Below are positions 1 to 7,300 of a stretch of DNA of 12,911 bases, one piece after another. Position 1 is the stretch's first letter, and every line of letters begins with the position of its first letter. The notes under the pieces were generated by a model. That model did not search any database. It worked only from the letters and a program-made list of their open reading frames with translations, and was not told the origin of the DNA. The DNA is from JAGQTE01 sp964648005. GTDB taxonomy: Bacteria; Actinomycetota; Acidimicrobiia; Acidimicrobiales; Acidimicrobilacustridaceae. The DNA lies in NCBI GenBank assembly GCA_964648005.1, contig CAZYKR010000115.1:1-12911 (forward strand), read 5' to 3'. The position numbers were made by a program, and so were the translations under genes.

Positions 1-933
1 GAGGCGTTGCGCCAGCGGGGCTTCGCCGTGTCCGAGACCACGAACGCCGCCTACCCGCACACCCACCTCTCGCTGGCGTCGACGCTGCTCATGACGTACC
101 CGTGGACGGATGCCTCGACGTTGGCGCCGGACGCCAACGCACGGGTGTACGACGAGGTCGGTCCCGTCGTGCGTGGGGACAACCCGGTCGTCGAGGCGCT
201 GCGCGCCGAGGGGTACTCGTTCATCTACGCCCCCGCCGGCGTCTACGACTGGGGGGCGTGCGACCCCGACCTCGCCGACACCTGCCTCACAGGGGCCGGC
301 GGTGCGCCGTGGTCGTCGGATCCGCTGCGGGCGCTGCTGGCGACGATACCGTTCGCGCTCGTCTGGGGCCGGGGAGCCCACCAGACCCCGGCAGGTGTGC
401 TCGATCAGCTCGACGCCGAGCGTGCCGAGGCGGCAGAGCTGGAGCCCTTCTTCTTGTTCGCGCACATCCTGTCCCCGCACGAGCCGATCCGCTACGCGCC
501 CGACTGCTCGCTGCGCAGCGAATGGATCCAGGGCTCGAACCTCTCGGGATCGGAGCGTGTCGATGCCTACGTCAACGACGTCCGATGCCTCAACGCGGAT
601 CTGCTGGCGGCGATCGATCGCATCGTCGCCACCGATCCCGATGCGGTGATCATCGTGCAATCCGACCATGGGTCGAAACTGACCTTCGACTGGTCGAAGC
701 GCTACGACGCCTGGACGGACGCCAACCTGCGGGAGCGCTTCGGCGCCCTGAACGCCATGCGATTGCCCGAGGGGTGCGATGCCGAGGTGGAGGGCGCGCC
801 GTTGGTCGACACCTTTCCGATCGTGCTGGGGTGCCTGGCGGGTCGCGCGCCCGAGCCCAGCGAGCAGCGGTCGTTCTTCACGGACTACGGCGACCTCTCG
901 ACCCTGGTCGAGGTGAGCGGCCGCGTCCGGTGA
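1..933 (+). CDS. Alkaline-phosphatase-superfamily (sulfatase/LTA synthase-like) protein, 3' part
   Basis: The gene is cut by the left edge of the window: the reading frame is open from base 1, so 310 residues of the C-terminal part are visible and the start lies outside. The motif AAYPHTHLSLAST (visible residues 16-28) resembles the nucleophile region of sulfatase-like and lipoteichoic-acid-synthase-like enzymes, which makes T21 the likely catalytic threonine. HILSPHEP (155-162) and QSDHGS (220-225, with D222 and H223) match metal-binding parts of the superfamily. Cysteines are scattered through the protein (GAC, DTC, DCS, VRC, EGC, LGC), as would suit a secreted, disulfide-bonded domain. Relatives usually carry N-terminal membrane segments, which would lie upstream of the window. 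The substrate cannot be told; a phosphoglycerol or phosphoethanolamine transferase or a sulfatase are all possible. It ends 84 bp before rpmF. Confidence 0.75.
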   Translation, partial: EALRQRGFAVSETTNAAYPHTHLSLASTLLMTYPWTDASTLAPDANARVYDEVGPVVRGDNPVVEALRAEGYSFIYAPAGVYDWGACDPDLADTCLTGAGGAPWSSDPLRALLATIPFALVWGRGAHQTPAGVLDQLDAERAEAAELEPFFLFAHILSPHEPIRYAPDCSLRSEWIQGSNLSGSERVDAYVNDVRCLNADLLAAIDRIVATDPDAVIIVQSDHGSKLTFDWSKRYDAWTDANLRERFGALNAMRLPEGCDAEVEGAPLVDTFPIVLGCLAGRAPEPSEQRSFFTDYGDLSTLVEVSGRVR

Positions 934-969
934 CGTCGCACCGGCTGGTGTCCTCGGACCGGGCCCCGC

Positions 970-975
970 TACCCT
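970..975 (+). promoter_or_regulatory. Candidate -10 box (TACCCT) upstream of rpmF
   Basis: The 84-bp gap between the sulfatase-like gene and rpmF contains TACCCT, which fits the actinobacterial TAnnnT -10 pattern. It would start transcription around 982 and leave a leader of about 35 nt. I see no good TTGAC-like -35 box at 16-19 bp upstream, so the call rests on the -10 box and its position. Confidence 0.35.
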
Positions 976-1017
976 TGCCGGTTCGCCCCGGGCCGACAAC
1001 CGTCTGAGAGAACCACC

Positions 1018-1197
1018 ATGGCCGTCCCGAAGAAGAAGACCTCCAAGGCCAAGAGCCGGAGCCGCCGGGCTTCGAACTGGCGCCTCGACACGCCGTCGCG
1101 CAGCACGTGCCCCCGTTGCGGTGCGGCCAAGCTGCCACACGTCGTGTGCGGCAACTGCGGCTGGTACAACAACCGCCAGGCGATCGACGTCGACTGA
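1018..1197 (+). CDS. rpmF: 50S ribosomal protein L32 (zinc-ribbon form)
   Basis: This 59-residue protein starts MAVPKKKTSKAKSRSRR, the typical basic N-terminus of L32, a late-assembling protein of the large ribosomal subunit. Four cysteines form a zinc ribbon: CPRC (C31, C34) and CGNC (C44, C47). It is therefore the zinc-binding version rather than the cysteine-free version that some bacteria keep for zinc starvation. The length is normal for the family. The start ATG is preceded by GAGAG at 1006-1010, a modest ribosome binding site. plsX begins 4 bp after the stop; rpmF-plsX is a widely conserved pair, which supports both calls. The gene is short enough to be missed by length cut-offs. Confidence 0.96.
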   Translation: MAVPKKKTSKAKSRSRRASNWRLDTPSRSTCPRCGAAKLPHVVCGNCGWYNNRQAIDVD

Positions 1198-1201
1198 CCC
1201 G

Positions 1202-2203
1202 ATGCAGCTGTCGCTCCCCATCGCCCTCGACGCCATGGGCGGCGACAAGGCGCCCGGCGAGATCGTCGAGGGCGCCACACAGGCCGCCGCCGAGCTCGGC
1301 GTGCCGATCGTGCTGGTCGGCCGTGCCGACGAGATCGGTGACGCCGGAGGCCTCGAGATCATCGAGGCCTCCGAGGTCATCGCCATGGACGCCGACCCGG
1401 GGTCGTCGGTGCGCACCATGAAGGACTCGTCGCTCGTGCGTGCCGCCGAGGCCGTGCGCGACGGCCGGGCCTGCGCCATGGTCAGCGCCGGCAACACGGG
1501 TGCCACGATGGCCAGCGCCCTGCTGCGGATGGGACGGATCAAGGGTGTGAAGCGGCCGGCCATCGCCACACCCATCCCGGTGCCGGGTTCCGAGCGACCC
1601 ACCGTGCTCCTCGACGCAGGCGCCAACGCCGAGTGCCAGCCCGAGTGGCTGGTCCAGTTCGCCCAGATGGGCGCCGTGTTCGCCCGCGACCGGTACGGCA
1701 TCGCCTCGCCGCGTGTCGGCCTGCTCTCCATCGGTGAAGAGCCGACCAAGGGCAACCCGCTGGTCAAGGAGACCCACACGCTGCTCGCCGACGGCGCCTG
1801 GATCGGGTCGACCGGCGCCAGCTTCGTGGGCAACGTCGAGGGGCGCGACATCATGACGGACGACGTCGACGTGATCGTGACCGACGGCTTCACGGGCAAC
1901 GTGGCGCTCAAGACCCTCGAGGGCTCGATGCGTTCGCTGGTCGCGGCGCTGCTCGAGGTCTTCGGCTCGACGCCCGAGGCCCAGCAGGCGTCCGAGGTGC
2001 TGTGGCCGGCGCTGAGCCCCCTGTACGCCCAGCTCGATCCCGACAACACCGGCGGCGCCATGCTCCTGGGCGTCGACGGCGTCTGCATCATCTCCCACGG
2101 CTCCTCGGGTATCCGAGCGGTGGTCAACGCCTGCCGGGTCGCCGCCGAGATGGTCGCTGGCGACGTCGTGGCGCACCTGCGCGACGCCGTCGCACCCAGC
2201 TGA
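1202..2203 (+). CDS. plsX: Phosphate acyltransferase PlsX
   Basis: The 333-residue product is PlsX, which converts acyl-ACP plus phosphate to acyl-phosphate at the cytoplasmic face of the membrane, the first step of the PlsX/PlsY route to phosphatidic acid. Visible family motifs are ALDAMGGDKAPGEIVEGA (residues 8-25), MVSAGNTGAT (93-102), LLDAGANAECQPEW (136-149), LLSIGEEPTKGNPLVKETH (174-192), and TDGFTGNVALKT (227-238). The length is typical. The ATG at 1202 was chosen because it gives the canonical N-terminus and lies 4 bp after the rpmF stop; there is no clear ribosome binding site, so translation is probably coupled to rpmF. The frame extends further upstream, but that part overlaps rpmF and looks like no PlsX. 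Its partner acyl carrier protein is the next gene. Confidence 0.97.
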   Translation: MQLSLPIALDAMGGDKAPGEIVEGATQAAAELGVPIVLVGRADEIGDAGGLEIIEASEVIAMDADPGSSVRTMKDSSLVRAAEAVRDGRACAMVSAGNTGATMASALLRMGRIKGVKRPAIATPIPVPGSERPTVLLDAGANAECQPEWLVQFAQMGAVFARDRYGIASPRVGLLSIGEEPTKGNPLVKETHTLLADGAWIGSTGASFVGNVEGRDIMTDDVDVIVTDGFTGNVALKTLEGSMRSLVAALLEVFGSTPEAQQASEVLWPALSPLYAQLDPDNTGGAMLLGVDGVCIISHGSSGIRAVVNACRVAAEMVAGDVVAHLRDAVAPS

Positions 2204-2267
2204 GGCCCCGGCGCCGCGAACCCGCAGGTCACAAGGGGTGAACCGGCAGCGGTTGGCCGCGATCCGG

Positions 2268-2273
2268 TACACT
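2268..2273 (+). promoter_or_regulatory. Candidate -10 box (TACACT) upstream of acpP
   Basis: The 124-bp gap between plsX and acpP holds TACACT, a good match to the TAnnnT -10 pattern. Transcription would begin near 2280, giving acpP a leader of about 48 nt that contains the hairpin at 2283-2307 and the ribosome binding site. No convincing -35 element is visible at normal spacing. An internal promoter would let ACP, an abundant protein, be made in excess of PlsX. Confidence 0.4.
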
Positions 2274-2282
2274 CCGCCGCCT

Positions 2283-2307
2283 TGCCCGGGTCCGAGCTGA
2301 CCCGGCA
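2283..2307 (+). promoter_or_regulatory. Inverted repeat (leader hairpin) between the acpP -10 box and ribosome binding site
   Basis: The arms CGGGTC (2287-2292) and GACCCG (2299-2304) pair around the 6-nt loop CGAGCT. Outer TGC (2283-2285) pairs with GCA (2305-2307) if C2286 is bulged, giving nine base pairs. There is no T-run after it, so it does not look like a simple intrinsic terminator. It sits just after the predicted transcription start and could stabilise the acpP mRNA or affect initiation. Its function is unknown, and chance hairpins are common at this GC content. Confidence 0.4.
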
Positions 2308-2317
2308 CGCACCTGCC

Positions 2318-2322
2318 AGGAG
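2318..2322 (+). promoter_or_regulatory. Ribosome binding site (AGGAG) of acpP
   Basis: AGGAG lies 5 nt before the GTG at 2328. This favours the GTG start over the in-frame ATGs at 2346 and 2361, which have poorer upstream sequence. Confidence 0.6.
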
Positions 2323-2327
2323 CACCC

Positions 2328-2624
2328 GTGCCCGCCGAGACCCACATGGAGCAGAGCCCCATGGACCGCCAGGACGTCCTCGACCTCATCCGCGACCGCC
2401 TAGCCGACATCCTCGAGATCGATCCCGCCGGCATCGGCGAAGGCGACTCGTTCGCCGACGACCTCGACGCCGACTCGTTGGCGTTGATCGAGCTGGTCGA
2501 GGCGCTCGAGGAGGAGCTCGGCGAGCGCTCGGTCGGCTTCCGCATCGAGGACGAGGACCTCAACGACCTCAAGACGGTGCGTGACGCCGTCGACTACATC
2601 GTCGCCAAGCTGGGGACTGATTGA
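2328..2624 (+). CDS. acpP: Acyl carrier protein
   Basis: This small acidic 98-residue protein carries growing acyl chains on a 4'-phosphopantetheine arm for fatty-acid synthesis and supplies acyl-ACP to PlsX. The attachment site is Ser50 in DLDADSLALIELV (residues 45-57), and helix-forming acidic stretches follow. The C-terminal part ends in TVRDAVDYIVAKLG, as in standard ACPs. The product is longer than the usual 75-80 residues for two reasons. The GTG start adds about 12 residues before the MDRQDVLDLI segment, and about five extra residues (around GERSVGF, 65-71) lie between helix II and the C-terminal helices. If translation instead begins at ATG 2361, the protein has 87 residues. It lies 124 bp after plsX with its own candidate promoter and 49 bp before rnc. 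Confidence 0.93.
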   Translation: MPAETHMEQSPMDRQDVLDLIRDRLADILEIDPAGIGEGDSFADDLDADSLALIELVEALEEELGERSVGFRIEDEDLNDLKTVRDAVDYIVAKLGTD

Positions 2625-2673
2625 CGAGCGACCGGCCGACGGGCGCGCGCAGCGTCGGGACGAGGCAGGGCGC

Positions 2674-3420
2674 GTGGCGGTGACGCTCGCAGATCCCGCC
2701 CGGTCCACGGCGGCGACCGACCTCATGGCGAGGCTCGGCCACGACTTCGACGACCCCGAGCTGCTGGCACAGGCCCTCACCCACCGCTCCTGGTGTGCCG
2801 AGCACGCTGGGTATGCGTCCAACGAGCGCCTCGCGTTCCTGGGCGACGCGGTCCTCGGCGTGGTCGTCACCGACCACATCTTTCGGACGTACCCGGAGCT
2901 GCACGAAGGCGCGCTCGCCAAGCTGCGGGCCCGGGTCGTGTCCGCGCCCGTGCTGGCCGAGGTCGGTGACGAGCTGGGGCTCGGCGCCGTGTTGCGGCTC
3001 GGCAAGGGAGAGGACGCCAGCGGCGGCCGCACCAAGCAGTCGATCCTGGCCGACGCGTTCGAGGCCGTGATCGGCGCCTTGTTCCTGGACGGCGGCCCGG
3101 ACCAGGCGGCGCGCCTGGTGCTCGCTCGGCTCGGCGGCCACATCGTCGATGCCGCAGCCGGACCGGGGGGCCACGACCACAAGACCCAGCTGCAGGAGCT
3201 GGTCGCCCGCCGCGCCGCGGGGGTGCTCTCGTACGCCGTCACGGACGAAGGGCCCGACCACGACAAGGTGTTCCACGCCGCCGTCGCCATCGACGGCGAT
3301 GTCGTGGGCACCGGGTCCGGACGGTCGAAGAAGCTCGCCGAGCAGGATGCCGCCGCTGCGGCGCTGGTGCACCTGCGCGTCGATGGTGGTGGTGCGATGG
3401 GGGAGGGGACCGATGCCTGA
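2674..3420 (+). CDS. rnc: Ribonuclease III
   Basis: The 248-residue product is RNase III, which cleaves double-stranded RNA in rRNA processing and mRNA turnover. The N-terminal catalytic domain shows ALTHRS (34-39), the signature NERLAFLGDAVL (50-61) and ADAFEAVIGALF (126-137). The acids D58, D127 and E130 are present, but the usual second glutamate of NERLEFLGD is alanine here (A54, codon GCG at 2833). A double-stranded-RNA-binding domain covers about 169-236, with KTQLQE and GSGRSKKLAEQDAAAAAL. Start choice is uncertain: GTG 2674 follows GAGG at 2662-2665 with 8-nt spacing, GTG 2680 follows AGGG equally well, and ATG 2725 would be shorter. The stop overlaps the mutM start by 8 nt, so mutM is probably translationally coupled. 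Confidence 0.94.
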   Translation: MAVTLADPARSTAATDLMARLGHDFDDPELLAQALTHRSWCAEHAGYASNERLAFLGDAVLGVVVTDHIFRTYPELHEGALAKLRARVVSAPVLAEVGDELGLGAVLRLGKGEDASGGRTKQSILADAFEAVIGALFLDGGPDQAARLVLARLGGHIVDAAAGPGGHDHKTQLQELVARRAAGVLSYAVTDEGPDHDKVFHAAVAIDGDVVGTGSGRSKKLAEQDAAAAALVHLRVDGGGAMGEGTDA

Positions 3421-4249
3421 GCTACCCGAGGTGGAGACGATCCGGCGCGAGCTCGAGCGCGACATCGTCGGCAAGAAGATCAAGACCGTCGACGTGACCA
3501 ACAACCGGTCGATCCGGCGCCACGCCAACCGCAAGCAGTTCACCTCGCGCCTCGAGGGGGCGAAGATCACGGCGGTGACGCGGCGGGGGAAGTACCTGCT
3601 GGTCAAGCTCGACTCCGATGAGGTGCTGGTGGTGCACCTCGGCATGAGCGGCCAGCTGCTGCGACTCGCCGCCAAGGATCCGGCGATCAAGCACACCCAC
3701 GTGGTGATCACCTTCACCCAGGGCGGTCAGCTCCGCTTCGTCGATCCGCGCACGTTCGGTGAGCTGTTCGTGACCGCCCCCGACGATCTCGAGCGCGACG
3801 TCCCCGAGCTGGCCGAGCTCGGCATCGATCCGGTCGAGCAGCCGATGAGCTGGGTGGACTTCGGGCACCTGCTGCGTGCCCACAACATGAAGCTCAAGGC
3901 GTTCCTGATGGATCAGAAGATCATCGCCGGGATCGGCAACATCTACTCCGACGAGATCCTGCACGCCGCCGGCCTGCGCTATGACCGGACGACCGAGTCG
4001 CTGTCGACGCAGGAGATCCGGCGCCTCTACCGCGCCGTGGTCGAGACCCTGCACGACGCCATCAAGTACGGCGGCTCGACGCTGTCGGATCAGCAGTACG
4101 TCGACCCGTCGGGCAAGCCGGGCGAGTACCAGGAGTACCACCAGGTGTACGACCGCGAGAAGCTGCCGTGCCGGCGGTGCCGGGGCACGGTCGTGAAGGC
4201 CAAGTTCGCCGGCCGCAGCACGTACTACTGCGAACAGTGCCAGATGTGA
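3413..4249 (+). CDS. mutM: Formamidopyrimidine-DNA glycosylase (Fpg/MutM)
   Basis: This 278-residue enzyme removes oxidised purines such as 8-oxoguanine and formamidopyrimidines and nicks the abasic site. All key parts are visible: N-terminal MPELPEVETIRREL, where the proline after the initiator is the nucleophile and the next glutamate assists; the conserved lysine in RRGKYLL (K60); the H2TH motif GIGNIYSDEILHAAG (173-187); and a C-terminal zinc finger CRRC...CEQC (C253, C256, C273, C276) with the phosphate-binding GRST arginine (R268). The length is typical. A strong GGAGG sits at 3402-3406, 6 nt before the ATG, and the start overlaps the end of rnc by 8 nt. The rnc-mutM-smc order is common in actinomycetes. 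The enzyme looks intact. Confidence 0.97.
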   Translation: MPELPEVETIRRELERDIVGKKIKTVDVTNNRSIRRHANRKQFTSRLEGAKITAVTRRGKYLLVKLDSDEVLVVHLGMSGQLLRLAAKDPAIKHTHVVITFTQGGQLRFVDPRTFGELFVTAPDDLERDVPELAELGIDPVEQPMSWVDFGHLLRAHNMKLKAFLMDQKIIAGIGNIYSDEILHAAGLRYDRTTESLSTQEIRRLYRAVVETLHDAIKYGGSTLSDQQYVDPSGKPGEYQEYHQVYDREKLPCRRCRGTVVKAKFAGRSTYYCEQCQM

Positions 4250-4293
4250 GTCTCCGGGTGGAGGGGATGCACAGGGTGCCGGAGGCGGCCCGC

Positions 4294-4299
4294 TAGGGT
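4294..4299 (+). promoter_or_regulatory. Candidate -10 box (TAGGGT) upstream of smc
   Basis: The 111-bp gap between mutM and smc contains TAGGGT, matching TAnnnT, with a predicted start near 4306 and a leader of about 55 nt. GGAG at 4351-4354 is the smc ribosome binding site, 6 nt before the GTG. No clear -35 box is visible. Just after mutM, CTCCGG (4252-4257) and CCGGAG (4279-4284) could pair around a 21-nt loop, a weak structure without a T-run. Confidence 0.35.
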
Positions 4300-4360
4300 C
4301 GCGCTACGCCCCGTGCCGGACGCGGGAGGGGCTTCTCTAGGAGCGATCGCGGAGTAGGGC

Positions 4361-7300
4361 GTGCATCTCAAGAGCCTCACCTTGAAGGGCTTCANNNNNN
4401 NNNNACGGCTCGGGCAAGTCGAACGTCGTCGACGCCATCGCCTGGGTGCTCGGTGCCCAAGCGCCGTCGGCGGTGCGATCGCAGAAGATGGAAGACGTCA
4501 TCTTCGCCGGCACGGACAAGCGCAACGCCCTGGGTCGGGCCGAGGTCAGCCTGGCGATCGACAACGGCGACGGACAGATCCCGATCGAGTTCACCGAGGT
4601 GACGATCACGCGCACGCTGTTCCGCTCCGGCGAGAGCGAGTACGCCCTCAACGGCGTGCCGTGCCGGTTGCTCGACATCCAGGAGCTGCTCTCGGACAGC
4701 GGCGTGGGCCGCCAGCAGCACGTGATCATCTCCCAAGGCCAGATCGACGCCGTGCTCAACGCCAAGCCGGAGGAGCGGCGGGCGATCATCGAAGAGGCGG
4801 CGGGCGTCCTCAAGTACCGCAAGCGGCGTGAGAAGAGCGAGCGCCGGCTCGCCTCCACCGAGTCGAACCTGACGCGCCTGCAGGACTTGCTGCGTGAGGT
4901 GCGGCGCCAGCTGCGGCCACTCGAGCGCCAGGCCGAGGCGGCGCGGCGCCACGGCGACCTCGTGGCCGAGCTGCACGCCCTGCGCGTCCACGTCGCCGGT
5001 CAGGAGCTCGTGGCGCTGCGCAAGCGCCTCGAGGCGAACAGCGCCCGGCGCCAGGAGCTCGGTGCCGCCGACGGGGAGCTGAAGAAGGTCCTCGCCGATC
5101 TGGACACCCGGGTGCTGTCGACCGAGGCGCGCCTGAGCGCCATGGGCGGCGACGACCTCGGTGATCAGCTCGCCGAGTACGAGTCGCTCAACGAGCGTGC
5201 CCGCGGCCTGGTGTCCCTGCTGGCCGAGCGGCACCGCGGTCTCGAGCGCGAGCGCGACGCCTTCGTCGACCAGGCCGTCGTCGCCACCCTCGAAGCCGAG
5301 GCCGAGAACCTGCGCAACGAACTCGAGGCCGTGCTCGCCGAGGCGGCGGAGCTGGCGCCGGCGCTCGAGGCGCTGGCCGCGGCCGAGACCGACCTGGCTG
5401 CCCAGCGCGCCGCGTTCGAACAGGAGTGGGGCGAGGGCGTGCCGGCACCGTCGGGCCATGCAGCCGAGGTCCGCGGCGAGCTGGCGGCGTTGCGTTCGGC
5501 GTTGGCCCGCGGGGAGCAGGAGCTGGCGCGGGCGACGCAGCGCATCGACGGACTCGACGAGAAGGCGGCACGCCTGGGCAGCGAGGCCGAGCGCCTGCGC
5601 AGCGAGCTGAACGCCGCCGAAGAAGCGGAGCTGCCGTTGGTCGACTCCCTCGACGCCGCCGAGAAGCGTTGCGCCGACGCCGAGGCCATGGTGGCGTCCG
5701 CCGAGGCGGCGGTGGCGACGGCCGAGGCGGATCACCGCAGCTGGACGGCCCGGGCGGAGGCGCTGGCGTTGGCGCTGGACGAGGCGCGCTCGCGCGCCGG
5801 CACCGAGCGGCTCGCCGACGTCGACGGCGTGCTCGGCACCCTCGCCGACCTGATCGAGATCGACCCGGGCTGGGAGCAGGCGTTCGAGGCGGCGGCGGCC
5901 GAGGCGCTCGCCGCCGTGGTCGTCGAGTCGGTCGACGCCGGACGGCGCGCCCTCACCGAGCTGTCGGCGGCCGAGCTGCCCGGCGCCGTGCTGGCGCTCG
6001 GGGGTCCGGCGCCGTCGCCGTTGCTGCCGCCGACTGCGGGCGAGTCGGTGCGGACGCACGTGCGCAGCGGGCGCGCCGACGTCGACGCGCTGCTCGACCG
6101 TCTCGTCGGGCGGGCGGTCGTGGTCGAGGGTGGCTGGGCGGCGGCGCTCGACGTGGCGCTCATCCACCCCGACCTGGTGGTCGTGACCGCGGGCGGGGAT
6201 CGCTTCGGGTCGGCCGGCTGGCGCCTCGGCGCCGGCGGCACCGGCGCCACCGGCGCCGCGCTCGACGAGGCGCGACACCGGGCGACGGACGCCGCTGCCG
6301 CCGCCGAGGTGGCCCGCCGCCGTCTCGACGAGGCCAGTCGTTCGCTCGACGAGAGCCGACGCGCCGAGCAGGAGCTGTCGCGCCGCCTCGACGACAACGA
6401 CGGCCGGTTGGCGGCGGCCGGCGACGGCCTGCAACGGGTCGAGACCGACCGGCGCGACGCACAGACCGAGCGCGAGGCGCTGGCGGCGCACCTGGCCGAT
6501 CTGACCGAGCGCGTCGAGCGGGAGCGCGAGCGCATCGCCGAGCTCGAGGCGCAACTCCCGTCTCTGGAGGCCGACGAGCACGCCCGGGTCGAGCGGGGGC
6601 AGCAGATGGGCGACGCCCGCACCCTGCTCGAGGAGCGCGCCGCCGAGGTGGGTGCGACCCGAACCGACCTCGGGATGCGCCAGGCCGCCGTCGACGAGCG
6701 GCGCCAGTTCCTGGAGAAGCGCACGGCGGAGATCGACCGGCGCCTGGCGCATCACGCCACCCAGCGCCAGGAGTTCGCCGAGCGACGCGTGGCGCTCGAG
6801 GCCCGGCTCGTGGCCACCGAACGGCTCTCCGCCCACGTCGCCGAGCGCCTCGCCGAGATCGAGCTGCGCCTGGGCGACCTGCGCGAGCGCCGGCGCAAGC
6901 AGTCCGAGGAGGTGCGGGCCGTGACGGTCGCCCTCGACGAGCTGCGGCGCGAGCGAGCGGCGCGCGAGCGCGAGCTCACCGAGCTGCGCGAGCGCATGCA
7001 GCGCACCGAGGTCGAAGACGCCGAGCTGACCCTGCGCATCGAGACGACGACCGAGATGGTGCGGCGTGAGCTCGACGTCGAGCCCGCCGCAGCGATGGAG
7101 GCACCCCGGCCCGAGCTGGCCGACGGCGTGTCGCCGGCGGCGCGCGTCCGGGACCTCGAGCGCGAGCTGCGGATCATGGGGCCGATCAACCCGCTGGCGC
7201 TCCAGGAGTACGACGAGCTCCAGCAGCGCCACGAGTTCCTCCAGGGGCAGCTCGACGACGTCAAGGCCTCGCGCCGGGAGCTGCACAAGATCATCAAGGT

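Noticed and set aside
878..2572. Long minus-strand open frame across rpmF, plsX and acpP
   Set aside because: Arg/Gly/His-rich shadow of three well-recognised genes on the other strand, with no motif and no plausible start signal.
2636..2658. Hairpin (CCGACG / CGTCGG, 11-nt loop) before rnc, as a possible RNase III self-processing site
   Set aside because: The 6-bp stem is far too short for RNase III cleavage, and such stems occur by chance in DNA this GC-rich.
2581..2673. Upstream extension of rnc into acpP
   Set aside because: It would overlap the end of acpP by about 44 nt and adds residues unlike any RNase III N-terminus; GTG 2674 or 2680 gives a normal length with a ribosome binding site.
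4343..4482. Two copies of the palindrome GCGATCGC (4343-4350 and 4475-4482)
   Set aside because: Reminiscent of the cyanobacterial HIP1 element, but two copies in GC-rich sequence are expected by chance and nothing else here is cyanobacterial.
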